From: Carya illinoinensis
Taxonomy: Eukaryota; Streptophyta; Magnoliopsida; Fagales; Juglandaceae
Reading direction: 5' to 3'
DNA: 64,000 bases
Assembly: GCF_018687715.1 (NCBI RefSeq)
Contig: NC_056757.1
Span: 23,536,501-23,600,500 of the forward strand
Position numbers and translations under genes: made by a program
Shown here: positions 24,136 to 38,418 of the stretch, piece after piece
Layout of the letters: each line of letters starts with the position of its first letter
Position numbering within the stretch: position 1 is the first letter of the stretch
The notes under the pieces: generated by a model
The model's database searches: none
What the model was told of the DNA's origin: nothing
The model's input: the letters and a program-made list of their open reading frames with translations, nothing else

Positions 24136-25080
24136 CACTACAAAAAAAATCAAATTTGCCGGCGTTGGTTATACGCCGGCAACTATCCAAAAAAACGCCG
24201 CTAATTAATTCGCGGCGTTTCTTTAACGGCGCAACCGTCCGCCGCTAGTGGAGGGTCGCTATTTTCATTATTCCGGCATTTGCACAAACGCCAGTAGTTG
24301 TAAATCTCATTAGTGGCATTTGTATCAAGTTAGCGGCATTTCTTGAAACGCCACCACAGTACCTATATTAACAGCGTTTCTCGAAACGCCGCCACTTTAT
24401 CGTTACCATCCTTAGCATATACTAGCGGCGTTACCATAAACGCCGCTGCTACTACATTGTCGACACATCATATAAATTGATGGCATTTATTTAAATGCCA
24501 CTAATAGTACATTGGCGGCGGCACATTAAATTTGTTAACGGCATTTATATGACCGCCACTACTTTTTAAAATAGCGGCGTTATGATAAATGCCGCTACTA
24601 CTAATTTGCCAACGCATCATATAAATTGACGACATTTATTTAAATGCCACTAATAATATGTTGGCGGCGGCACATTGAATACTTTAATGGCGTTTATCTT
24701 AACGCCACCAATGACCTAATTTAATGGCGGTTATTTAAACGCTGCTACAAGTAAACTACCAGCTCGTCATATAATTTGGCGGCATTTCTTTAAATGCCAC
24801 TAATAATACTTTGTCAAATTTATTAACGACGTTTATCTAAACAATGCCAATTTTTAAAATAACGGCATTAACATAAACGCCGCCATATTACGTTGTCAGC
24901 GAATCATATAAATTAGCGACATTTATTAAAAAGCCACTAATAATACGTTAGCGGCAAATTGAATTTATTAACGGTGTTTATCTAAACGCCACCATGAGTT
25001 TTCTTTTTTGTATTGCAATTTATTATAAATGCCGGCACATTTTTTAAATTAATAACATTAATATAAACACCACTACAAAT
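24136..25080. repeat. CACTA-2 left subterminal palindrome array
   Basis: More than 20 copies of the half-site AACGCCG or CGGCGTT (and decayed forms such as GGCATTT/AAATGCC), often paired as inverted repeats about 8 bp apart (GGCGTTTCTCGAAACGCC-like). These are candidate TnpA binding sites. Many CG dinucleotides are decayed to CA/TG. Confidence 0.85.
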
Positions 25081-25262
25081 ATATTATCAGTGCTTTGCAT
25101 TAATTAACAAAATTTAGGACATACCAATAATATGATATCCCACAATAAAAAAAATATAATATATTAATTAATAATAAATATGATATAATGGGCCACTATT
25201 CATATAATAAAAAAATTACAAATCAAAGCACATAAAAATTTCCCATGGATAATTCTTCTTCT

Positions 25263-25361
25263 TCACGTTTTGTTTGTCATTAGCTTTAGGAGCATTTCTT
25301 TCATAGGTAGTTCTTCACATTTATCCAATAGTTCTTTGAAATTGTGGTGCAATTGTTGAGC
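25263..25361 (-). other. Possible terminal exon of an unidentified minus-strand gene inside CACTA-2
   Basis: On the minus strand a good acceptor (TTTTTCAG) at 25362 is followed by 32 codons, rich in Leu, Lys and Glu, ending in TGA at 25263-25265. The orientation is opposite to the CACTA-2 genes. It could be a captured host exon or chance. No domain is recognised and no second exon could be joined with confidence. Confidence 0.25.
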
Positions 25362-25912
25362 CTGAAAAATATCAAAAAATCATACTAAATTAATAGAGAG
25401 AATAATATGTTTTAAAGAAATAATACATGTTGAAACAAGATGTGATAATCATGGGAGTAATATTTTTAACCTCCATGTTACTAGATAACTAGACAATGAG
25501 TTATGTAATCTTCCTTTTACATTTTTTTCAATCCCTTGTCTATGCTTTGACCACACAGCTGGACAAAGTGAGTGCATTCTACAAATTAAATAAATAAAGA
25601 AATGAGTACAAACTAAAGGAGGGAAAATCTGGAGAAGCATCAAAATACAATCCCTTCATATCGCAAATTAAGCCACAACAATAGCACCATGGTAATGAAT
25701 CATAGGGAAAGGCCACATAGTAGTAGAGGAAATGAGAAGCCACTGAATCCATTAATGTCATAATTTAATTCATCACAAATTAAATTGTTTATATATAGAC
25801 ATTAAAATAAACTGAAAATCTTGTTCCCCCAAAACCCAAATGTCTCATAGCATGTAAAGACAAATGATATTTACAATTCTAAGGAGTACATGCACATCCA
25901 CAAGCATGTAGG

Positions 25913-29440
<3,528 letters not shown>

Positions 29441-29449
29441 CGGGGGCAT

Positions 29450-30966
29450 GATCCCCTCTCTGCTACCGGGGGGTACTGGGGTTGAAACCACACCCCACCT
29501 CGTGCGCCCCCCGCTCAACCCAAATTATAATATAATTTAAATTATAAATTAAAATTTATACATTAAAAAAAATATAAACTTATTAGAGTTGTATTATAGG
29601 ATTAACTTGAATTCAACTTCAAGTTTTTAACAAATTTTATATATCTATACTCAACCCTGCCCCGCGCGCCCCGCACTCAATCCAATGTCTTATAATTTTT
29701 TAGACCCAAATTATAATATAATTAAAATTATAAATTAAAATTTATACATTTAAAAAAATATAAACTTATTAGAGTTGTATTTTGAATTAACTTGAATTCA
29801 ACTTCAAGTTTTTAACAGATTTTATATAAATTAATATATTCAACCCGCCCCGCGCACCCCCTACTCAACCTAATGTCTAAAAATTTTTTAGACCCAAATT
29901 ATAATATAATTTAAATTATAAATTAAAATTTATACATTTAAAAAATTATAAATTTATTAGAGTTATATTTTGAATTAACTTGAATTCAACTTCAAGTTTT
30001 TAACAAATTATATATATCTATATTCAACCCCGCCCCGCGTGCCCCACGCTTAACCCAATGTCTTGGTATTTTTTAGACCCAAATTATAATATAAATAAAA
30101 TTATAAATTAAAATTTATACATTTAAAAAAATATAAACTTATTAGAGTTGTATTTTGAATTAACTTGAATTCAACTTCAAGTTTTTAACAAATTTTATAT
30201 AAACTAATATATTCAACCCCGCCCCGTGTGCCCCCCCCCCCCCCCCCGCTCAACCCAATGTCTAAAACTTTTTTAGACCCAAATTATAATATAAATAAAA
30301 TTATAAATTAAAATTTATACATTTAAAAAAATATAAACTTATTAGAGTTGTATTATAGGATTAACTTGAATTCAACTTCAAGTTTTTAACAAATTTTATA
30401 TAAACTAATATATTCAACCCTGTCCTGCACGCCCCGCGCTCAACCCAATGCCTTATAATTTTTTAGACCCAAATTATAATATAAATAAAATTATAAATTA
30501 AAATTTATACATTTAAAAAAATATGAACTTATTAGAGTTGTATTTTGAATTAACTTGAATTCAATTTCAAGTTTTTAACAAATTTTATATAAACTAATAT
30601 ATTCAACCCCGCCCCGCGCGCCCCCTGCTCAACCCAATGTCTAAAACTTTTTTAGACCCAAATTATAATATAATTAAAATGATAAATTAAAATTTATACA
30701 TTTAAAAAAATATAAACTTATTAGAGTTGTATTATAGGATTAACTTGAATTCAACTTGAAGTTTTTAACAAATTTTATATAAACTAATATATTCAACCCC
30801 GCCCCACGCGCCCTCCGCTCAACCCAATGTCTTGGTATTTTTTAGACCCAAATTATAATATAATTTAAATTATAAATTAAAATTTATACATTTAAAAAAT
30901 TATAAATTTATTAGAGTTGTATTTTGAATTAACTTGAATTCAACTTCAAGTTTTTAACAAATTTTA
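29450..30966. repeat. Tandem satellite array, about 8 units of about 188 bp
   Basis: Anchors reading TTTAGACCCAAATTATAATATAA recur near 29518 (partial), 29704, 29892, 30077, 30277, 30467, 30656 and 30847, giving a period of 185-200 bp. Each unit has a very AT-rich half (TTATAAATTAAAATTTATAC) and a GC block (CAACCCCGCCCCGCGCGCCCC). Units differ in two linked variants, ATTATAGGATTAAC versus ATTTTGAATTAAC, suggesting higher-order structure. A homopolymer of about 18 C lies near 30227-30247. Confidence 0.93.
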
Positions 30967-31435
30967 TATATCTACAATTTTTATTAATGTAGTTTATGAT
31001 AAAACCTTGGGTTTGATAATTAGTACTTTAAAAATCTTTTTATACTTGAGATAATCTTTAAATAAGTTGGATTATTATTTTTGAGTTTGAATTGAGGTCC
31101 AAAATTCAAGATATTAGAACCTATCTATTTATTTGTTTTCATCACTTTATTTTCACGGTTGCACAAGTTCACACACAACCCCATAGACTCCATGCACGCT
31201 TATATCTCTTTCATCCCTAGGGTTTTAATATTTTGGTTCCTACATATACTACGGAAGAAACCTCAAGCCGGCGCAATATACCTCTACACACAAGTCCCCA
31301 CGGTTGCACAAGTTTGAGTTGCAGAACAATCCTTCCTCCTTCCACAGCCACGCAAAACCATAGCACAACCCTTCCTTTTTGCCAAGCACGGTAAGCTTCA
31401 TCATATCTTTCCATTTGTTTCTCTTTATCGGTTTA

Positions 31436-32578
31436 TCTCTCTCTCTCTCCGTTTGGTAATGGACATTCAACGTAGAGGCCGTTGGCCAATGCTGTACGTA
31501 AAGTATGGTTGTGGTGTATGCTTCAACGTAGAGGTCGTTTCTCTCCATCTCTGCTTTGCTGTAGTTCTAATAGATTTGCTTGAACGAACAAGAATCATGT
31601 TAGTTATCATGTTCATGTGATGACAAGGGATATTGTTAAGACACTTGGGTATAGATAGCATGTTCAAAGTGTTTTAGCAGCCAAAAGGGGTGATTTGGAC
31701 ATCGTTTTGCGTCGGCTCTCTCTTCAGCTGACTGAAACTTGGAGGTGATCCCTTTCCTACTTCAAATTGCTACTTTTACCTTTTATATATTTTTATCTCA
31801 AAAAAAAAAAAAAAGATCCAAGTGTTTTTGGGTTCATGCTGAAGATTTTTGTGCATAATACATGATAACTAAATATGCATTGAACCGTGTAATATATTAG
31901 TATGCATATATTTTCCCTATAAAATATTGGTAAAAAGAGTAATTTCTTAAAGATTGGGCTTACTTTTTCTATCAATTGAGTGCTCCTGACGTTCTTGTAA
32001 AAACAGATTTCTTTCTTGTGACAAATTGGTTTAATAGCAATTCTCACCCTCTCTCTCTCTGTTTGGTAATGGACATTCAACGTAGAGGCCGTTGGCCAAT
32101 GCTATACGTAAAGTATGGTTGTGGTGTATGCTTCAACATAGAGGCCGTTTCTTTAGGCAGTTTCTCCGTAAAGTATGTTGTACGTAAAAGAAAACTATGC
32201 ATATATATTACTAGTTCTTTTAGTTTAGTAAATATTAACTCTGTGTGTGTGTGTGTATATATATATTAGAAATTTTGAACCAATACACCGAGATAATATG
32301 TAGGTAATGGTGCTTCAACGTAGAGGCCGTTTCTCTGTAAAGTATGCTGTACGTAAAAAAAAACTATGCATATATATTACTAGTTCTTTTAGTTTAGTAT
32401 ATATTAACTCTGTGTGTGTGTGTGTGTGTATATATATTAGAAATTTTGAACCAATACACCGAGATAATATGTAGGTAAAGTATTCTTCAACGTAGAGGCC
32501 GTTTCTCCGTAAAGTATGTTGTACGTAAAAGAAAACTATGCATATATATTACTAGTTCTTTTAGTTTAGTAAATATTA

Positions 32579-32613
<35 letters not shown>

Positions 32614-32655
32614 TAGAAATTTTGAACCAATACACCGAGCTAATATGTAGGTAAT
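31436..32655. repeat. Complex repeat cluster with CTTCAACGTAGAGGCCG units
   Basis: A segment of about 100 bp (TTTGGTAATGGACATTCAACG...) occurs at 31450-31540 and again at 32060-32150. Right after the second copy stand three tandem units starting at 32131, 32313 and 32485 (period 172-182 bp), each with CCGTAAAGTATG, a TG microsatellite and TATA-rich DNA. Short ORFs here are not coding. An A run lies at 31800-31814. Confidence 0.88.
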
Positions 32656-33155
32656 GGTCTCCCTGACATTCAGGATGTGCAATACTCAATTTACGGAGAA
32701 AATGCAATATTTAGAATGTTTTTGATTGGGTGGAAGCTAATATTCAGGATGTGCAATACCCCATCTATGCATTAGTATGGATTTTTGTGTTGGATTTTTG
32801 TGTTGTATTTTTGGGTGTTTGAATTTTTAGTAGTCTAATTACTTGTAAGGGATAACCTAGAAACAAAGGAAAACTATGGGAAAAAATCAAGGAATGATCA
32901 ATAAAAAATTACTATGGGGGCGAAACGATCAATAAAAATTATAATGGTTCTAATAAAAATAATAATGGTTGATTCTTTTTTTTTTTAAAAAAAATAATAA
33001 AAAAAATCAAAGGATAATAATGGTTCTTTTTTTTTTTTAAATAATTACTTGATATATGACGCTGTGTTATCTCCATTTGTTATTTAATACATAATAGAGA
33101 AAACTAATATATGCTCAGAGAGAAAAAATAAAAAAGCAACAAAATAAAAAATAGG

Positions 33156-34166
33156 ATGATTGGCACTCTATCAGCGCGCACACGAGAATCTGGACTTGGA
33201 TACGAGAAGATCTTAGTATGTCCAAATGGTTGTATGTTATTTTGGAAGGACAATGAGAATGTGGAAACATGTGTGGTATGCGGAGCGTCAAAGTGGAAGC
33301 AAAAAGAGTCTATGGATGATATGTCTAAAAAAGGTAAAAGAAGTCCAGCAAAAATATTAAGGTGGTTTCCGTTGAAAACAAGGTTGCAAAGGCTTTTTAT
33401 GTCATCGAAGACTTCTGCACAAATGAAATGGCATGCTATAGGCCGCACAAATGATGGGTTATTAAGGCATCCAGCAGATGGAATGGCCTGGAAAACGTTT
33501 GATGCACAACATGATGATTTTACCTCTGACCCCCGCAATGTTAGGCTTGGTTTATCTGCAGATGGCTTTAATCCTTTTGGGAACATGAGTATTTCTTATA
33601 GTACTTGGCCGGTTATGTTGGTACCTTACAATTTACCTCCTTGGATGTGCATGAAACGATCAAGTTTCATGCTATCGTTGATTATACCGGGACCATCATC
33701 ACCTTCAATGAATATAGATGTATACTTAGAGCCTCTGATATCAGAATTAAAGGAATTATGGGAGGTTGGAGCACCAACCTATGATATTTGCTCTAGAGAG
33801 ATCTTTACAATGCGCGTAGCTTTAACGTGGACGATAAATAATTTTCCTGCGTATGGTGATTTTTCTGGGTGGAGTACCAAAGGTCGTTTAGCATGTCCTA
33901 TTTGTATGGGTAAGACACGATCTAGATGGCTGAAATATGGAAAAAAGTTTTCCTATATGGGGCATAGACGATTCTTACCAAGTAATCATAGGTGGAGAAT
34001 GATGGCAAAGACATTTGATGGTACACGAGAAATTGATCCTTCTCCTACTATGCCAACACCTGATGAAATCTTGGAACAATTAGATGATTTAAATTGCAAT
34101 GATAGAACAGATCGTAAAAGAAAAAGAGTTGTGGGGTCGACTAGTGTTAAAGAACACTCATGGTAA
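33156..34166 (+). CDS. Truncated TNP2 (Transposase_21) of CACTA-2, intact 336-codon ORF
   Basis: The ORF keeps the middle of a CACTA TNP2 transposase. It has a zinc-type CPNGC...CVVC motif (residues about 23-42), HPADGMAWKTFD, then the catalytic-domain blocks LSADGFNPF (about 131-139), YSTWPVMLVPYNLPPW and WTINNFPAYGDFSGW, and CPIC. It lacks the N-terminal Transpos_assoc domain and everything after the KRKR stretch, where CACTA-1 continues with FELPYW and LDVMHIEKN and with DUF4218 and DUF4216. The block that reads TINDFPAY in CACTA-1 reads TINNFPAY here, an Asp-to-Asn change in a conserved acidic position. No stop or frameshift interrupts the retained part. The ORF starts at the first ATG, a little before homology begins. 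It is unlikely to catalyse transposition. A regulatory or DNA-binding remnant role is possible but speculative. Confidence 0.85.
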   Translation: MIGTLSARTRESGLGYEKILVCPNGCMLFWKDNENVETCVVCGASKWKQKESMDDMSKKGKRSPAKILRWFPLKTRLQRLFMSSKTSAQMKWHAIGRTNDGLLRHPADGMAWKTFDAQHDDFTSDPRNVRLGLSADGFNPFGNMSISYSTWPVMLVPYNLPPWMCMKRSSFMLSLIIPGPSSPSMNIDVYLEPLISELKELWEVGAPTYDICSREIFTMRVALTWTINNFPAYGDFSGWSTKGRLACPICMGKTRSRWLKYGKKFSYMGHRRFLPSNHRWRMMAKTFDGTREIDPSPTMPTPDEILEQLDDLNCNDRTDRKRKRVVGSTSVKEHSW

Positions 34167-34646
34167 CAGTGCGCACATTTTTACAAAGATTTGGTAGCTA
34201 ATAGCGAGAAGTAATAAGTTGGTTCCAATAATTTACAAAGATTGGAGATCAGTGCCTAATACCGTGAAGGAGGAAGCGTGGGGTCTTATAAATGTATGAT
34301 TTTTTATAACATCATATTAAAACATTATTAATAATTAATAGGTATATTTTGAAATTTGTTTTTAGAAAGCTACTCACACACTTTTGTAAATTTATTTTGA
34401 CTGTAGGGCAAGTTTAAAGTTCCTGATGACAAATTGGATGTATTCAAAAAATGGATACTAAAGGACTTGGGGAAGAAATGGAAAGAGTACAAGCATGAGT
34501 TGAAAAAAAAGTTACTTAATGAAAATGACACATCTGCAGCACAAGTTGTGGCAAGGGCAAGTCCCGATATGGTGGACTTAAAAACTGGCAGAGTTGGCCA
34601 ATCTTTGGTTTGATCCAGAATATATGGTAACAGTGCGCACATTTTT
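34160..34646 (+). repeat. 23 bp direct repeat marking the TNP2/TnpA junction of CACTA-2
   Basis: Identical 23 bp copies at 34160-34182 and 34624-34646 (core GGTAACAGTGCGCAC). The second copy spans the donor site of a TnpA intron. The first supplies the TAA stop of the truncated TNP2. Confidence 0.9.
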
Positions 34647-35556
34647 GTTATATATTTATAAAGTCAACCAGCTAGTTATTTCCATAATTCTCATAATCTT
34701 TGTGATATTGTAGTCAAAATGTAATAAAAAGAAAGAGTGTCGTACGAAGCGGGTGATTGTTCACAGCGGAGGATCGAAAAGTTTAGCAAGATATGCCCAT
34801 GATGTGGTATTTATTTAATTAATATTTATTTATTGTTGAATATTTGTTAGTTCTTTGTTTTCGATATATGTGTTTAATCTAAAATATTGGAAGCAGAAAA
34901 AATCAACTGGGGCATTGCCAAGTCGAGCCCAGTTGTTTGTCAAGACCCATAAGAAAAAGGATGGCACACACTACAATGATGAAACGAGAAAGAAAGTGGT
35001 ATGTTTATTTTCAAATTTATTACTTTTTAATTTTAATGGATTTATAAGATGGAGAATAATGTGTATTTTTAATTGTCTATTACAGGTTGAGATGGAGGAA
35101 CTTTTAACACAGGACACAAATCCTATAAAAATGGGGTCTGGAGGAACCATGACTTGGAAATCAGATAATGTTTATTCGAAAGTTATGGGCCTAGAATGGC
35201 CTGGACGTGTGCGCGGTTTGGGGTTTGGGCCAACTCCTACAAGGCAAACTTCTCAACATTCACTACCAACTTCAAACCAAGAAGATGGTATATCGAAAGA
35301 AGAGTTTGATAAAATACGGAACGAATTAACTGAATTGCGGAACTTAGTAAACACATTCGTGCATGCACAGGTGAGCACCCCACATATGTTTAGTTGATAT
35401 CAGTTAACCCTATTTTGGAATTTTTTGACCCTAATTTGAATTTATATTCAGGCTTCAGAACAAAATCAAAATGAGAATGAAGAGGAAGAGAAAGATGAAG
35501 AAGAGGAAAATGCTGAAGAGGAGGAAGATCATGAGGAAGATGAAGAACATGAATAG
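34213..35556 (+). CDS. TnpA-like gene of CACTA-2 (plant Transposase_24), six exons recognised, 5' part missing
   Basis: Exons by GT-AG sites: 34213-34293, 34407-34626, 34714-34806, 34897-34998, 35086-35370, 35452-35556, stop TAG 35554-35556. Family landmarks: VPIIYKDWRSVP, WILKDLGKKWKEYKHELKKK, HSGGSKSLARYAHD, RAQLFVKTHKKKDG, then MEELLTQ. The end is a coiled-coil segment (KIRNELTELRNLVNTFVHAQ) with a very acidic tail (Glu/Asp repeats). The N-terminal exons with the GRGPA-type motif are absent: TNP2 sequence stands where they should be. One frame change is needed inside exon 34407-34626 before the ELANLWFDPEYM-like segment. Expected role, by family, is binding of the subterminal AACGCCG repeats in the nucleus. 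Confidence 0.82.
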
Positions 35557-36284
35557 GAAGATGAAGACAATGACTGAGGGTCAGGATTACAAGTTAGACT
35601 ATAATTGAGACTATATTTATGGTATTTGTCATATATCGACGTTTGCTCTGTTTAATGGTATTTGCAACTTTTCTTAATTAAGACTAAATTTATGGTTATG
35701 CCATATATCGACGTTTACTCTGTTTTGCTAAGTTGGAATTAGGATGGATTATAAAAGGATAACTGCTAGATTATGCATATGTTTTACTACTCTTTTTGGA
35801 AGTTGTGAATCTTAGTATGGTACTTAACATATTTTGTCATAAAGTTCGCAAACGCCACATTCTTTTTAAAAAAATTAGAATAAATACGAGATCCATATTA
35901 AAAGATTACATTTTTAATAATAGACTATTTTTTTCAAAAGGAATATTGTACGACACTTGCACAATTTTTAAATGAATGCATAATTTTTTAAAATGAATAC
36001 ACAATACTTACATTACTGTATTATACATTATTTATTAAATATTAAAGGAAAGAAATTAAACGGCGTCACATTAAGATCTCGATGCACGAACTCTCTTCTT
36101 TAATTCTATTTAACCTCCCTCCCTCCAGAACTGGAATGCGATATATGGCATTTATAGGTAGGGCATCCTAGAAATTTAACTAAGATTTTGTGGGTATTCT
36201 CGTATCATTTAAATAAGTTTTTTTTATTATTTTTATTATTTATTTTACTATCAATAAATTTATAATAGCCTTCATCGCTGATGC
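35557..36284. other. CACTA-2 3' noncoding region
   Basis: AT-rich DNA between the TnpA stop and the right subterminal repeats. TTAAGACTAAATTTATGG and ATATCGACGTTT(A/G)CTCTGTTT are partly duplicated (35630-35725). No gene seen. Confidence 0.5.
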
Positions 36285-36910
36285 TATATATTATTACTGG
36301 TGTCACAATAAATACTTCGGTGCATTTATCAATTACCGGCATTTCATTGATCAATTTTCAGCATTTGGTAAACGCCGCTAATGCTATATAATTATTACCT
36401 ACATAACAATATAAACGCTGAAAAACTACTTATTTACCAGTGTAAAATTAATCAATGGCCGACATTTGCTCAAACGAAATAAACTCCAAAACACTCAATA
36501 CTTTATCGGCATAAACTTTATCAATTGTCGGCGTTTTGTGAAACGCCGCTAATGCTATATATTATTACCGGCGGTATATTAAAGAGGCCGGCAAACACGG
36601 TTAATATAACGGCGTATAATTAATAAAATATTGGCGTTTGTATAAACGCCACAAAAAATATATATTATTATCGGCGTAACAATCTAAATGCCAGGAAACT
36701 ACTAATTTCCCGACGCATAATTGCTATCTTGGCGACGTTGTTATAAATGCCGCTAAACCTATACATTATTACCGGCGTAAAAATGTAAACGCCGAGAATC
36801 TCAATAATTTACCGGCGGAAATATTAAGTGTCGGTAAAATTTTATATCTACCGGCGCATAAACAAACGCCACGGATATAAACGCCGCCAATTTTGCTTTT
36901 TTTTGTAGTG
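36285..36910. repeat. CACTA-2 right subterminal palindrome array and terminal repeat
   Basis: The AACGCCG/CGGCGTT code of the left end recurs (for example 36374, 36540, 36645, 36785, 36860, 36890), up to the inverted CACTA end at 36910. Confidence 0.88.
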
Positions 36911-36913
36911 TAC

Positions 36914-38053
36914 TCTGGAGGATCCTTCTTATCAGAATTAATTTTTTATTCCTCATTGTATATATTGTATTTGTTTGTTTTGTTTTTCTTTCTTTTGTTT
37001 TTTTTTTTTTTGTGTCTTTTAACTTTGACAGAAATCTACTCCTTGTGTGCACTCGAGTATCTCAGGTGAATTCTTTCCTCTCTGTTTAATCATTTTCGTC
37101 TCAATATATGTTCTACAGTGTTTATCTTGCTCCAATTCATGCCTGTATAGCATACATCATCGAACATTCAATTGCCGAACATTGAGGACAATGTCACATT
37201 TAGTTGGGGGGAGGGTTTTCTATTGAAATGTGTTAGTAAAAAAAAAAAATTGTGAGGTGCATTGAAACATAAATGATTAACACACACTTCTGGCATTTTT
37301 GTGAAATTTGAGTATCTTGGTGGAGTAGTTGAGCGGAACTATTTTGTGAATATTTATTTTCAACCTTAAGCATAGAACATGACTTATGATGCATCATATT
37401 TAGTTGAGGAGTGACTTGAAACACCGGGATGCGATATTTACAAAAATGAGAATTAGTATGATTTATATAGAATGAAGGGCAAGTTTTGAAAGAACATTTT
37501 GCACATGCTTACACTTGTAGTGCTCCTCATTAATGTTCATTGATTTAAAACAGGAGAAGTAAACTGCAGGACTACCGAGCCTTATGAAAAAAAAAAAAAA
37601 AAGAAAGAAATTAAAAAAAAATCATGTAATTTTTCCAGAATAAAGGGCTAGAAACAGTTACCCAAAACTTTGGGGGTTGAGTGTTCAACCTTTAAATAGA
37701 GTTGGCGTGAAAACTGCTAGTCCCTTAGGCTTTGAGGTAGTTAGAATCAATAATGATTAATCTTAAGGTTGAAAAAATCCTATGATAAATCATGCTTATT
37801 AGTGAGGAACACACAGAGGTTTAGCCACACACATATATCCGAGTTCTGAGACATTTGCCCCAATTCTATGTGAACAGTTATTGAGACTTTCCTTGTGGAT
37901 ACAATTCCTGGTGTTGAGTGTCACGAATCAATTTTTTGTGAGAATTCAGAATCATGTTTAATTATTTTTGTTTGAATTTCGAGCTTTATGCAATTTTCAT
38001 CTCAAATAATTTTCACTATTTTGCTAAGGATTAGCAAAAAGCTAGTTGGGGGG
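36914..38053 (+). other. Athila pol end and 3' noncoding region with two polypurine-like tracts
   Basis: The last pol codons run to TAA at 36939-36941. The rest is noncoding. The phrase TAGTTGGGGGG occurs twice, at about 37200-37210 and at 38043-38053. The second directly precedes the 3' LTR and is the functional-type polypurine tract. The first is an internal look-alike. An A/G-rich run lies at 37585-37622. No envelope-like ORF is present. Confidence 0.75.
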
Positions 38054-38418
38054 TGCGATTGAGCTGAAATATTGCATGTTTTAGCTATTTAAAACCAATG
38101 TATTTTAAATTCTTCGTGACACTATTATTAGTTTTAGATGGAAAAATGGTTAATAAGCATAAATACGAATTGTGATTTTTAATTGATTAATATCATGTTT
38201 ATGCTTATTTTTATAACTATAATTTAATTGGACAATATTTCCTCACAAATATAATATATTTTTTATAATCTATTTTTTTATTTATTTTTTAGTGTTATTT
38301 TTATTTACTTATTTTTAGCTCAAATAAAATTCACATGGATTCAGTTAGAACTTTTGACCAAAAGTGCATATTAATTGAGAGGAACAAAGAGAAGAAATGA
38401 AGAAGTGTACTTGGGCAG
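38054..38418 (+). repeat. Athila 3' LTR, truncated to its first 365 bp
   Basis: Starts TGCGATTGAGCTG after the polypurine tract. Positions 38057-38418 align to 16121-16482 without indels, with 6 differences. It stops abruptly within GTACTTGGGCAG. From 38419 the sequence is minus-strand TNP2. The other 2 kb of LTR and the target duplication are gone, so a deletion followed insertion. Confidence 0.92.

Noticed and set aside
30227..30247. Long C homopolymer as a functional signal
   Set aside because: Lies in the GC half of one satellite unit; slippage or assembly error is simpler.
29450..30966. CRISPR-like array
   Set aside because: Units of about 188 bp without spacers in plant nuclear DNA are a tandem satellite.
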